A stretch of 64,000 bases of DNA from Paralithodes platypus. Lineage: Eukaryota; Arthropoda; Malacostraca; Decapoda; Lithodidae. Shown here piece after piece: positions 51,950 through 62,439 of this stretch (position 1 is its first letter; each line of letters begins with the position of its first letter). The notes below the pieces were generated by a model. It did not search any database and had not been told where the DNA came from. It was given only the letters and a program-made list of their open reading frames with translations. The stretch is taken from the NCBI GenBank assembly GCA_032716605.1, contig CM064495.1, positions 24,521,760-24,585,759 of the forward strand, given 5' to 3'. The translations under genes were made by a program, and so were the position numbers.

Positions 51950-53330
51950 AATTGTCGGTCAATTACAGTTGGGCACCATACCGGACTAACGCGAGTATTT
52001 CAGAGGTTTGGAGAAATACTCGACTATCCTGATCTGTATATCAACCGTTGATGAAGTCCTGTTAAGGTACTCTTGCAATAGGATCTTGAATATCGTGCTT
52101 TGATAAAACAATTATAGCACGATATCGGACTAACGCAGTAAGTTTGGTAAAAGTGTTCTTACTGACTGTCCTGATCTTTTTAAGAGGTTCGGAGGACCCA
52201 GGGCGGTGTTTAAACCTTTTAGTTACACAGTCTAATGGGATGCCACAGACTCAGTGCACCTAGGACTTGTATTTGCAGAGTGCCCTTGGGGTATCTCGCC
52301 AAGCCCTTTCTCTAACACAGCGGTCTCAGAGGTTTTAAGACTACCTGTGAAAAGTGGTAGTGTCCACTCTCAATAGTAATGAGTAGAGAGGTCGGGGGTG
52401 CCGGAGTCTCTCAACTCTTCACTATAGAAAATGCAACCTAGTAACAGAGACAATGTTAAATGCTGGTTGTGCCGAGCATTAACAAAGTTCCTACACAAGG
52501 ACACTTTCGTACAGTGTCCACTTAAACAAGATAAAAATAGAGAGGTCGGTATTGCTGGAGTCTCTCCACTTTTACCAGGAAAAGTGGAACCTGACAACAG
52601 AGACAATGTTAAATGCTGGTTGTGCCGAGCATTAACAAAGTTCCTCTATCAGGACACTTAGTACAGTGTTCACCTTAAAGAGTAATAGTAGAGAGGTCGT
52701 GGGTGCCGGAGTCTCTCCACTTTTACTAAAGAAAGTGGGACCTATCAAAAGAAACAATGTTATATGCTGGTTGTGCCGAGCATTAACAAAGTTCCTAGAT
52801 TAGGACTTTAGCACTTCCCACTCTAGAGAATATTGAGGACGGTATTGCCGTACACCTCAACTTCTTTTAGAGATGGTGCTTGTGGACTTACCTTTTTAAT
52901 TAAGAGGAAGGAGCGGGAGGCTGGAGATCCTTCTTCCTAACTTAAGGAAAGGTTTTCCAATAACAGTAGCTATGTTTCTCACTGGTTGTGCCGAGTGATA
53001 GCAGAGTTTCCTGTAACAGGCCACATTTTCGGTAACTAAATAATAATAATGAAGTTTCCGGGAGGCCGTACACTTCACTACTAGACTTATAGTAGACACC
53101 ACATATCAAGAGTCTCTATGTTAGCCGGGTTGTGCCTCGTCTAACAAAGATCCCTACGAATAGGATTTTTTATCTCACAGACAGTATATTGAACTTTCGG
53201 GAGGCCGTTCGTCCAACTGAATGGAGGTTTAATTATAAGACTTCTAAAGGTGGTGGTGCCAGCAATTTTAGAAGCCTTACAATTGCTTAACTCTCTTCAA
53301 AAATCCTGACCTGGTATTGAGGATTACTGA
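51950..53330. repeat. tandem hairpin array with conserved loops and varying stems
   Basis: Hairpins recur about every 72 nt. One class has a loop with GGTTGTGCCG: stems AATGCT/AGCATT (52459, 52612, shorter at 52764), TCACT/AGTGA (52979), GTTAG/CTAAC (53120) and CTTCTAAA/TTTTAGAAG (53241). The alternating class has a loop like GGTATTGCCG or GGGAGGCCG: stems GAGAG/CTCTC (52386, 52540, 52691), TTGAGG/CCTCAA (52833), GAAGGA/TCCTTC (52907) and TGAAGT/ACTTCA (53050). A second short-loop hairpin follows most of them. Earlier hairpins lie at 51957, 51992, 52090 and 52135. Three units (52365-52800) are also similar as primary sequence. No protein is implied; the nature is unknown. Confidence 0.7.
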
Positions 53331-53439
53331 GAGGGATCCTTCCCAACCTATAGGATGGTAAGGGCATGAGGAGGTATCCTTAAAGAGGTCTATAAACCCT
53401 TCTTACTCTGGTGGTCAAGGTATCCTTGAATATAATCAA

Positions 53440-54150
53440 TTTACTAAGTGATGGGATGATGCTTAAATCAAAATACATCTCACAGAAAAAGGTACTTCAT
53501 CAATGGTTAAATAAAACATCATATCATATCTACATGAACTCAATAAAACCTTAGAAAACAATAATAGTGTTCAAGGAAAAGGAAATATGAAATATGAACT
53601 TGCGTGGAATGTTTGGTGTCGTGTGCATCTAAGGAATGAAGTCCTAGATGCGCATGAGAAAGTATTTTATCTATTATACTCCTTCCCGGCGTGGTGAAAT
53701 GGGAATCTACTTACGTAACCTTGTTAGTAGTATTAATGTGGATAATGACTCGTAAACATATCCTGATAATTCATTAAACAAAATAGTATGTACTTATGCT
53801 CTATGCTCAGATCGTGTTGGTATGCCTGAGTGGTATACCTGAGAGGTTTAAACGCATGAGGCGCCCTCTCTCGGCACGTGTGTGTGAGAGACACCAGCAC
53901 CGTTTGATGTGGCGTCAACTTTGGTACTAAGGTTACAGATAATACTTTATGAGAAGGAAGAACATGTGATTTGTATAACTAGAAGTAGTGAAAGGATGAC
54001 AAAAAAAAGGCATATATATGTATGTGTAGGAAACAATGTCCCAAAGGTCTATTGAGGTATGTTTTCATATCCTTATTACATAATTAGGTTTTCAAAATAT
54101 CATTATATTCATTTCATCTAGTTAATATTAGATTTCTTATTAGATTTATT
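53440..54150. other. non-coding DNA, nothing recognised
   Basis: AT-rich sequence with a few short inverted repeats (for example near 53810-53880). No gene or known repeat seen. Confidence 0.45.
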
Positions 54151-54170
54151 ACAAATGACTTATAATCTAT

Positions 54171-55460
54171 CTATCGAACGAACCGCCCCCATGCACCTCT
54201 GTCCCCGGTCAGTCGACGCCCCTCCCCCCAACCAGCACCGCCTTCGTTCATATACTTCCTCACTCCATCCTTCCACCTCTCATTCGGTCTACCTCTCCCT
54301 CTCTGTCCCTCCACCTCGCTCTCGTACACCCTCTTAGTCATTCTCTCACTTTCCATACGTTCCATATGGCCGAACCATCTCAAGTTGTTCCTTTTCACAC
54401 TTTCCAGCACATCTACCTCCACACCACACCTCCTTACTTCCTCATTAGTCTGTCTATCCCTCCATGTAACTCCGCACGCACTTCTTAGGTAATTCATTTC
54501 CACTACTCTCACTCTTGGTCTGAGTCTCTCAACCAACGTCAATGCTTCGCTTCCGTAAGTCAGTGTCGGGATTACCACACTGTCATGCAAGGACTTCTTC
54601 ACTTCCATACTGACCACCCTATTTCTTGTTACTGCTTTCAGCATTCCTACAACCCTCTTCCCCTGTTGTGCCCTCTCCCGCACTTCTTCATCCATAGTCC
54701 CATCTTTACTCAACACACTGCCCAGATACTTAAAAGAGTTGACGATCTCCATAGCCTGACCGTTCAGCTTCACCTCACACTCTGTGACTTCACCCCTTTC
54801 GAAGACCATAACCTTGCTCTTCCCCGCATTTACCTTCAAATTCCGTTTTTCGCACACTGTTCCAAACTCATTTACCAGACCCTGCAACTCCCATTCATTA
54901 TCACTCATCAGAACTGTATCATCCGCAAACAGCAGTATAGGTAGCTTCCATTCAATTCCCTCCCTTTTCAGCGATACACCAACATCCACTGCTCTTGATA
55001 GTATTTCTTTCATGACTCCATCCATATATACAGTAAACAACCACGGGGACATCACACACCCCTGTTTCAAACCAACATTCAGGTCAAAGAACTCGCTCTG
55101 CTCACTCTCCACACGTACTGCTGCCTTTGCACCCTCATACATGCTCTTCACTGCTTTCAGCAACTTGCCATCTACTCCGTATATTCTAAGTACTTTCCAC
55201 AAACCTTCTCTATCCACTCTGTCATAGGCCTTCTCCAAGTCCATTAAGGCAACATACACCTTTTGTTTCTTCTCCAAATATTTCTCCACAACACAATTCA
55301 GGGTAAAAATCTGATCTACACATCCTCTTCCCTTCCTAAAACCTCCCTGCTCGTTGCTTATCCATATCTCCGTTCTCACTCTCACTCTCTCAATCACTAT
55401 CCTACTGTATGCCTTCCCTACTATGCTTAGAAGACATATTCCTCGGTGGTTACCACACAC
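54171..55460 (-). CDS. RTE-type reverse transcriptase, 429 codons
   Basis: MDLEKAYDRVDREGLW has the first catalytic Asp, GLKQGCVMSPWLFTVYMDG the middle block and LLFADDTVLMSDNE the catalytic pair, all intact. The C-terminus is KRNNLRWFGHMERME followed by an Arg/Gly-rich tail. The frame opens at CGNHRGICLLS, continuing a shifted frame upstream. Confidence 0.82.
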   Translation of the reverse strand: MCGNHRGICLLSIVGKAYSRIVIERVRVRTEIWISNEQGGFRKGRGCVDQIFTLNCVVEKYLEKKQKVYVALMDLEKAYDRVDREGLWKVLRIYGVDGKLLKAVKSMYEGAKAAVRVESEQSEFFDLNVGLKQGCVMSPWLFTVYMDGVMKEILSRAVDVGVSLKREGIEWKLPILLFADDTVLMSDNEWELQGLVNEFGTVCEKRNLKVNAGKSKVMVFERGEVTECEVKLNGQAMEIVNSFKYLGSVLSKDGTMDEEVRERAQQGKRVVGMLKAVTRNRVVSMEVKKSLHDSVVIPTLTYGSEALTLVERLRPRVRVVEMNYLRSACGVTWRDRQTNEEVRRCGVEVDVLESVKRNNLRWFGHMERMESERMTKRVYESEVEGQRGRGRPNERWKDGVRKYMNEGGAGWGEGRRLTGDRGAWGRFVR

Positions 55461-55492
55461 TCCTCTTTCCCCTTTGCCCTTATATAGGGGGA

Positions 55493-55843
55493 CTATAAGC
55501 CAGTCTTCCAGTCATCGGGTGCACTCCCCTTCTCCCATGCTAGTTTGCACATTTTCCATACCCATTCGATCACTATCTCACCACCATACCTCAACATTTC
55601 CCCACACACTCCATCTGTTCCTGGTGCTTTCCCCAACTTCACTCTTTTCATGGCTTCCCACACTTCTGACCTCCTGATCCCCACCTCCTCCTCCACTACT
55701 TCTCTTCTTCTCCCTCCCATACCATATCCAGCTATGTTTGCTGGCTCTTCATGCCTTACATTTAGCAACTCATTGAAGTACTCCCTCCATCTTTCGACTC
55801 TCTCTTGCTTCTCGGCTAGCATTCTCCCATTCTTATCTTTCAC
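55493..55843 (-). pseudogene. RTE-type LINE, RT N-terminal region
   Basis: RWREYFNELLNVRHEE and KRVKLGKAPGTDGVCGEML are the block before and the first block of RT. A frameshift at about 55490 separates it from the main RT frame. Confidence 0.7.
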
Positions 55844-55849
55844 ACCCTT

Positions 55850-56317
55850 ACTGTTTCTCTTGCTACCTTCCCTAACTTTCTTGACTTCTTTCCCGAACAG
55901 TTTCTTACTCTCCCTCCATTTTACACTCAGATTCCTCCCAAATTCCTCATCTACTCTTCACTTACTTTCCTTCACTACTCTCTTCACCACCCTCTTACTC
56001 TCCACGTACCTCGCTCGTTTCTGTCTCTCGAAATCTTCATTCCCCCTACTACCCAACCACTCTCTATATGCTTTCTTCTTTTCTTCCACAGCTATTCTTA
56101 CCTCTTCTCAGTCTTCTGTCCACCATGCTGTACCTTTCACTCCCCTCCCTCTTCTCCTCACTCCACACACCTCCTCACATGCTGCACAGATCTCATCCTT
56201 AAACACCTTGCTCATCTCCTCCACTTCCTCCATAACTTCCAGGTCGAACCCACCTAGTCGTCTTTCCACTGCTCTCCTGTACTCCTCCCTGACTTCCTCC
56301 TCCTGCAACCTCTCCAC
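55850..56317 (-). pseudogene. RTE-type LINE linker, decayed
   Basis: Acidic and basic helical readings (RAVERRLGGFDLEVMEEVEE at 56108-56317) typical of the segment between endonuclease and RT. The endonuclease is missing, so the copy is 5'-truncated near 56330. Confidence 0.55.
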
Positions 56318-56707
56318 CTAATTCTTAAATCTCTAACATGTACATTATATCTTAATATATAAAGAAGACACAGGTGGTGTTATATTACAAGAAGAATGTA
56401 TATACGGTGTCTAGAATGGTTGGCTAAACACTATCTTCTTCTTTGTTGATGTGATGGTGCGAATAGTCTTGCCGGGCGTGATTGGACATTCCTTTTCCAG
56501 TGTGACTTTGTCAGTACAGCGACTCATCTGTTGGTGGTTGATGTCTTCGGTCCCTTCTTCCATTTCGGTTCGCCTTCTTCCTCCTTGTTTTCATTCTCTT
56601 CTGTTTGGGTCTCCTTCCGTTTTCGGGGTATTTTAAAAATAATAAAATATATGATAAATAAATAAATGTCCGGAGAAAGAGCTCGTGCATGAAGGAAAAG
56701 ACAATTA

Positions 56708-56725
56708 TATATATATATATATATA
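56708..56725 (+). repeat. (AT)n microsatellite
   Basis: Nine TA units next to the first SINE piece. Confidence 0.85.
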
Positions 56726-56739
56726 CAAAGCATATCTCA

Positions 56740-56985
56740 ATAAAACGCATGAGCTACTAAGTGTTTTATACTCCCAGCTGGACTCGAACCATCATTCTCC
56801 TACTTGGAGAATGTATTTCAATTCAACACAAGTTGTAGAATCCATATTCCAGGATACAAAAAGGGATTTGTACAAGTACCCCCACGCAACTCTGGTTATA
56901 GTGATTCCATTTAATTCTCGCCCAGCCAAACACGAGAGTCATTAATATCAAGTATATCTTACAAATACATGTGAGCTAATAATTT
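56740..56985 (-). mobile_element. SINE pieces in minus orientation
   Basis: On the minus strand 56791-56740 reads GGTTCGAGTCCAGCTGGGAG and on into TAGTAGCTCA; 56985-56938 reads TAGCTCACATGTATTTGTAA. Both match parts of the plus-strand SINE at 57015-57140. Confidence 0.6.
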
Positions 56986-57014
56986 TAAATAGGAAAAGGT
57001 TGAGTATCCTTTAT

Positions 57015-57140
57015 CACGCCATGGTGTAGTGGATTAAAGCATGGGCACTCGTCCTGACTGTTGGTGGTTCGAGTCCGGCTGGGAGTATATAATATTTAGT
57101 AGCTCACATGTATTTGTGAGATATACTTGATATATACTTG
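57015..57140 (+). mobile_element. tRNA-derived SINE
   Basis: A box TGGTGTAGTGGATTAAAGC (57023), B box GGTTCGAGTCC (about 57064), then GGCTGGGAGTATA and a 3' part TAGTAGCTCACATGTATTTG. Together with the minus-strand pieces it forms a large inverted repeat. Confidence 0.7.
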
Positions 57141-57149
57141 GCGATTCTC

Positions 57150-57480
57150 CGTCCACAGTCCCCACCTTTGATTCAGCTATCTCGTGTGAACACTTGTTTA
57201 TTTTGTTTTTATTTTTGTCCCCGAGTTCCCCGGGGTATGGAAACTGAAAACGACTCTGTGGCTATGCCTTAACAAATGGGCTTTACTTTTCCACACCCTT
57301 TCCCTGGCTAAGTCTTCCCAATTGGTAGAAATATTAGCTCAACTACTTTAGACTTTGTTGAGCTATAGAGGTTAGCGATCAACATTTTTGGCTAAATAAT
57401 GAAGTGACTAGATTAAGTTACTCGAGTATTAAGTTAGTGCCTGGAACTGGTCACTAGCTGGAAAACAAAAGATAAATACC
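57150..57480. other. non-coding DNA, nothing recognised
   Basis: No frame or repeat recognised. Confidence 0.4.
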
Positions 57481-57502
57481 GAAAATTAGGTTAGGTTAGG
57501 TT

Positions 57503-57762
57503 TTTTTTTTTTTTTTTCTATGTGAGTGAAGGAAACAAAAGGCAAGTCTATCTGTAACAAGTGTCTCCCCAAAGTTAAAATGTCTGGACACTCAGAGTCT
57601 GAAGCAGTTTAAGTCATAGGATGAGGGAAAGACAGATTGAGGGAACGAGTTCCAAAGCTTACTTGTTAAGTAGAAGAAAGACTGGGAAATCTGTTTACTC
57701 TTGGGTTAGAGAGTTGAACAGAATAGGACTGGGATTGTGTTGCAAGGCGGGTGCCCCCCAGG
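57503..57762 (-). mobile_element. LINE family A 3' end inside a TTAGG tract
   Basis: The 250-bp 3' end of family A with a T-run (poly-A) at 57503-57518. Flanks are AGGTTAGGTTAGGTT on the left (57487-57502) and AGGTTAGGTTAGGTTAG on the right (57760-57776). The flanks are a target duplication made of TTAGG units, or a TTAGG tract that was hit. Confidence 0.78.
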
Positions 57763-57954
57763 TTAGGTTAGGTTAGTTTAGCATAGCTTAATATTATTTG
57801 GGTTAGATTAGACAGTAAGATTCGGCAACAGGCTAGACAAAATCTCAGACAAACTAAACTGTCCCTGTAAGACCGACCCCACCAGCCAGACAAGTGGTTC
57901 TTACGACTGTTCTTAACCCTATTTGGTCCGAGGGGGGGATCTCCTCTGTTGCGC

Positions 57955-58150
57955 CACATTAGTTTAGAAATGTTAAGACGTTTAACCCCATTAGTTTGGC
58001 GATAATATGATGCTTCACCAGATTCAGGTTTCGATTTTTTTCTGGGCGAGCGATAGCGTGCCTATAACTTGAAAGAAAGTATAGGAAATTTTAGCTTGAA
58101 GGGGGTCTGGGTGGACAATTTTTTAGTTTGAAGGAAGTCTGGGAAGGCGT
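57955..58150 (+). repeat. dispersed repeat R1, copy 3
   Basis: Motifs in order: tgttaagacgtttaacccc, attagtttggcgata, tcgatttttttctgggcg, agcgatagcgtgcct, then agcttgaagggggtct. Confidence 0.68.
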
Positions 58151-58321
58151 TTTTGTTAACCTATGGGACATACTAAAATACATTTCTGAACAATGGCAAA
58201 AACAATCAAAATCCTCAATAATAATTGAACAAACTATCATCATACCTTTTTCAGTCCGTATTTTCGAGTTTGGTGCTACACATAGGTTGAAGCATTGTTT
58301 ATAGCAATACGTCATTATATT

Positions 58322-58402
58322 GTACAGGGTGGTACAGAATTGGGTTAGCCAGTAGCCTCAGCTTGCTCCTACATGGGTAACTGAATTACGCGCCACCCTG
58401 TA
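58322..58402. mobile_element. 81-bp mariner-type mini element
   Basis: Ends TACAGGGTGGTACAGAATTG and, in inverse, TACAGGGTGGCGCGTAATTC. The TA at each edge suits the TA target of Tc1/mariner. It is too short to code. Confidence 0.55.
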
Positions 58403-58409
58403 TACAGTA

Positions 58410-59069
58410 TTATACATCCAGTTACCTCTACCGAATATTTGGTTCATCATTATACCAATTATATAATTCCAACTGTCTATAAACTATCCATATGAAGAAG
58501 ATGCTTGGTTTGAAGTATGTTTCTGTAATAACTAAAACGTAACCAATCTGACAGCAAGAATAAGCGGAAGGAAGTGCGTGTGGTTGTGTACTGACTATAG
58601 TACCCAGAATAACCCGGCAATGACCCACAATCCTCAGTATGTACAACAACAACAACAACATCACCACCAACAACATCAACACAGAGATTGACATTGAACA
58701 ACTCATCACAGGAATCACAGTTTGTAAACATTTCGAGGGTCGCTTATCATTAGCTTTTTATAGGTAGCTTTTGTGTTACCTTTGTATATCCATTTATTAA
58801 TATCTGATCAAAATAACTTGGCAAATTGTTCCACTCTTCTCGTAACAGTTGTTTCCAATGGATTAAACTTATTGTCTTCTTTTGCACCTGGTATTAAGTT
58901 GTTCGTTATTCAGCTTGAAGGGCCACCCCACACATCACTATCATGCCCTCATTAATATACTCATGGGGTGATTATGTGATGCAAAGTTAATATAAGAGAA
59001 GTATAGTTGAAGGACGAAACCCAAAATGTCACAATTCAGTACCATCCAAAAGGATTTTTTTTTTCTTAC
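58410..59069. other. non-coding DNA with an (AAC)n tract
   Basis: Contains (AAC)n at 58643-58660 and otherwise no recognised feature. Confidence 0.45.
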
Positions 59070-59073
59070 TTAA

Positions 59074-59702
59074 CCTCTGAAGTGCGCATGGGGGTAATTG
59101 GAAACGTCCCCCTGTGCTGACGTATTTGAGGTGTTTCCGTCACTAAAATATTCATTGTGCCATTAATAGCATTAATATTTATCCATATGCGCCTATTATG
59201 GGTTGATTATAAAGGTATTAACCTGAAACAACAATAAAACGAGTGAAAACAGCGTTTGGATGGTCAAAATCGGAGATATAGCCCGCGAGTTGTATAATGT
59301 ATGGGTGAGGCAATCTGCTTTCCCGCCAATTTCCCCCAAGGCCACTGAGACACAGTCGATCGATACTCTCTCTCTCTCTCTTGCACTCGCTTGCTATCAG
59401 TGATGACCACACCCTCCAATCGGATTTCTAATGTTAGCACGAAAATATACCTCAGAATAAGGGAATAACAGAGAAAATAGGTGATAACTGAAGGAGAGGA
59501 GGAAAGTGGGGAAGGAGGGGAGGTAGAGGACTGAGATTTTGCATGGCCCAGGGGCCAAAAAAAAATAAAAAAATAAAAAAAAAAAATATAAAAAAAATTT
59601 TTTTTTTCGATGTCAAAAGTTGATTTTTATTTTCTCTGACTCTTAAGAGTCTTCCCGCAGTGCGCCGGGGGAACTCTTAAGAGTCTCCCCGCAGCTCCCG
59701 GG
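59074..59702. mobile_element. 629-bp TTAA-flanked miniature element with paired palindromes
   Basis: TTAA at 59070-59073 and 59703-59706. The left end is CCTCTGAAGTGCGCATGGGGG. The right end in inverse is CCCGGGAGCTGCGGGGAG, followed by the palindrome ACTCTTAAGAGT, repeated about 36 bp further in (59637-59648 and 59673-59684). An A-rich tract lies at 59560-59600. Confidence 0.65.
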
Positions 59703-59954
59703 TTAAAGATTAAACTATACGAGTGCATTTTCCGGCAATTTTTGATGGAGCACTTTATTGAGGCAAGACTTTGAACCAATATATCCCTGGTAGCGGCAAC
59801 TACACTCAAGGTAGATTGTTATAAAGGTATATTTCACAAGCTGCCAGATCACAGTTGAAGAAAGAACTGACAGGAAAAGGAGCCCGTGTAATTCCACCTT
59901 AAGGGGGGGGAACAGTTTTTTCTGGACCCCACTCTCCCTCGTGTTTAGCCCCAT

Positions 59955-60205
59955 TACTTTTCTAATTTTAAGACGTTCGGTCCATTAGTTTGGTGATCTT
60001 AAGACCTTTCACGACATTTCTTTGTCAATATTAAGCCCTTTCGTGCCATTTAGGTGTCTATTTTTTTCCTGACGAGCGCTAGCGAGCCTGTAATTTTAGC
60101 AGGAACGGGACATTTTTCTACCAAAACATGTACAAATTTATCTTGAAGGGGGTCTTTTTTTTTTTTTTTTTTTTGTGTGTAAAGCTTGATGGAGGTCTAG
60201 CGAGG
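59955..60205 (+). repeat. dispersed repeat R1, copy 4
   Basis: Shows the clearest internal repetition: ttaagacgttcggtccatt, ttaagacctttcacgacatt, ttaagccctttcgtgccatt, then gagcgctagcgagcctgt and tatcttgaagggggtct, a T-run and 'gcttgatggaggtctagcg'. Confidence 0.72.
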
Positions 60206-60349
60206 AAACTATACTATAAATACAAAAAGTAAATAGACAGACAAATAAACCCTACCCCCTTAAATTATACAAATCCTGATTGGCAACACTTTGAACTTAA
60301 AGGACCGTCTCCACAACAATACAACTATATTACAGGTACTATTGACAGG

Positions 60350-61088
60350 GGAAGGGGGAAAGTGGTACGTGTATAATAAGTTTGTGATAGTTTAAGGGGA
60401 AATAGGTACGTGGGAATAGGTTGGAAATCCTGCGAACTTGTTTCCCACGAACCAATTTTCCGATTTTGAAGAGGGACTTGGAAATAGGATCGTATGTAAT
60501 ATTATAAAATTTATTTGGAAATACGTACTGTATGTGGTAATAAGTACGTGTTCATAGTGCAGGGTTAGAAACAGGTACGTTTTCGATTTTTTTTCCAAGT
60601 AAACGTCATTAAGTTCGAAAAGGACAAAAACTGTGTTGTTGGAATTTAGTTCGAAATGTTCTAGTTTGAATTAGGTTCGAAAAGTGCTAATTGGAATTAT
60701 GTTTGAAAATATCCACTCGGTATTAAATTTGAAATTCGGAAATAAGTTCGAAAATCCTTTGAACTTGTGTCCCACGAACCAATTTTCCGATTTTGAAGAG
60801 GGACTTGGAAATAGGATCGTATGTAATATAATAATATGTGGTTGGAAAAACGTACGTGGTAATAAGTACGTGTTGATAGTGCATTTTATACCGAGTGGAT
60901 ATTTTCGAACTAAATGCCAGTTACCCCTTTTCGAACCTAGTTCAAACTAGAACATTTCGAACATAATTCCAACAACCTATTTTTTGGCCTTTTCGAATTT
61001 ACTGATGTTTACTTGGAAAGAAATGTGAACACGTACCTGTTTCAAACCCTGCACTATCTTATTGTACACGTACCTAATTCCCCCTCCC
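60350..61088. mobile_element. Mutator-like foldback element (non-autonomous)
   Basis: Flanked by ATTGACAGG at 60341-60349 and 61089-61097, a 9-bp target duplication. Long inverted arms: GGAAGGGGGAAAGTGGTACG against GGGAGGGGGAATTAGGTACG in inverse. The left arm also has a direct duplicate of 60443-60520 at 60750-60830. Nine-bp duplications with long inverted ends are usual for Mutator-like elements. No transposase. Confidence 0.72.
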
Positions 61089-61149
61089 ATTGACAGGTAG
61101 TGGCACTCTATATTGGTACCCGGGTGTGCTGTGGAGAACAGTAGCTTGA

Positions 61150-62428
61150 ATTGAACGGATCAGAGTACAGTTAAATTATTGGACGGATCAGAGCACAGTT
61201 GAATTATTGGACGGATCAGAGCACAGTTGAATTATTGGACGGATCAGACAGAGTACAGTTTAATTGTTGGACGGAGCAGACAGAGTACAGTTGAATTATT
61301 GGACGGATCAGACAGAGTACAGTTGAATTATTGGACGGATCAGACAGAGTACAGTTGAATTATTGGACGGATCAGAGTACAGTTGAATTATTGGACGGAT
61401 CAGACAGAGTACAGTTGAATTATTGGACGGATCAGAGTACAGTTGAATTATTGGACGGATCAGAGTACAGTTGAATTATTGGACGGATCAGACAGAGTAC
61501 AGTTGAATTATTGGACGGATCAGAGTACAGTTGAATTATTGGATGGATCAGACAGAGTACAGTTGAATTATTGGACGGATCAGAGTACAGTTGAATTATT
61601 GGATGGATCAGACAGAGTACAGTTGAATTATTGGACGGATCAGACAGAGTACAGTTGAATTATTGGACGGATCAGACAGAGTACAGTTGAATTATTGGAC
61701 GGATCAGAGTACAGTTGAATTATTGGACGGATCAGAGTACAGTTGAATTATTGGACGGATAAGAGTACAGTTGAATTATTGGACGGATCAGACAGAGTAC
61801 AGTTGAATTATTGGACGGATCAGACAGAGTACAGTTGAATTATTGGACGGATCAGACAGAGTACAGTTGAATTATTGGACGGATCAGACAGAGTACAGTT
61901 GAATTATTGGACGGATCAGAGTACAGTTGAATTATTGGACGGATCAGACAGAGTACAGTTGAATTATTGGACGGATAAGAGTACAGTTGAATTATTGGAC
62001 GGATCAGACAGAGTACAGTTGAATTATTGGACGGATCAGACAGAGTACAGTTGAATTATTGGACGGATCAGACAGAGTACAGTTGAATTATTGGACGGAT
62101 CAGACAGAGTACAGTTGAATTATTGGACGGATCAGAGTACAGTTGAATTATTGGACGGATCAGACAGAGTACAGTTGAATTATTGGACGGATAAGAGTAC
62201 AGTTGAATTATTGGACGGATCAGACAGAGTACAGTTGAATTATTGGACGGATCAGACAGAGTACAGTTGAATTATTGGACGGATCAGACAGAGTACAGTT
62301 GAATTATTGGACGGATCAGAGTACAGTTGAATTATTGGACGGATCAGACAGAGTACAGTTGAATTATTGGACGGATCAGACAGAGTACAGTTGAATTATT
62401 GGACGGATCAGAGTACAGTTGAATTGTA
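61150..62428 (+). repeat. 28/32-bp minisatellite with a 216-bp higher-order unit
   Basis: About 42 units, of 28 bp (GGACGGATCAGAGTACAG...) or 32 bp (with an extra ACAG). A variant with GGATAAGAG occurs at 61761, 61977 and 62193, exactly 216 bp apart, matching one short variant, four long, one short and one long unit. Frames through it are low-complexity and not genes. Confidence 0.92.
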
Positions 62429-62439
62429 CCAAGTAAATT

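Larger units (their letters stand above)
54165..56330 (-). mobile_element. RTE-type LINE fragment (reverse transcriptase)
   Basis: Minus-strand RT from just after the endonuclease to near the C-terminus, in three phase-shifted frames. The RT style (YGVDGKLLKAVKSMYEG, LRWFGHMERM) fits RTE/BovB-like families common in arthropods and molluscs. The clade is not certain. Confidence 0.75.

Noticed and set aside
52040..52110. Hammerhead ribozyme core (TTGATGA ... GAA)
   Set aside because: The conserved CTGATGA is not exact, and the three stems in the required order are not present.
55545..56321. 258-codon Ser/Leu-rich plus-strand frame
   Set aside because: Antisense shadow of the RTE-type LINE linker and RT start; composition is biased and there is no domain.
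61443..61658. 71-codon repeat protein (NYWTDQSTVELLDGSDRVQL)
   Set aside because: It is a phase of the minisatellite that stays open because the unit lacks stops; the frame changes with unit length (28 and 32 bp).
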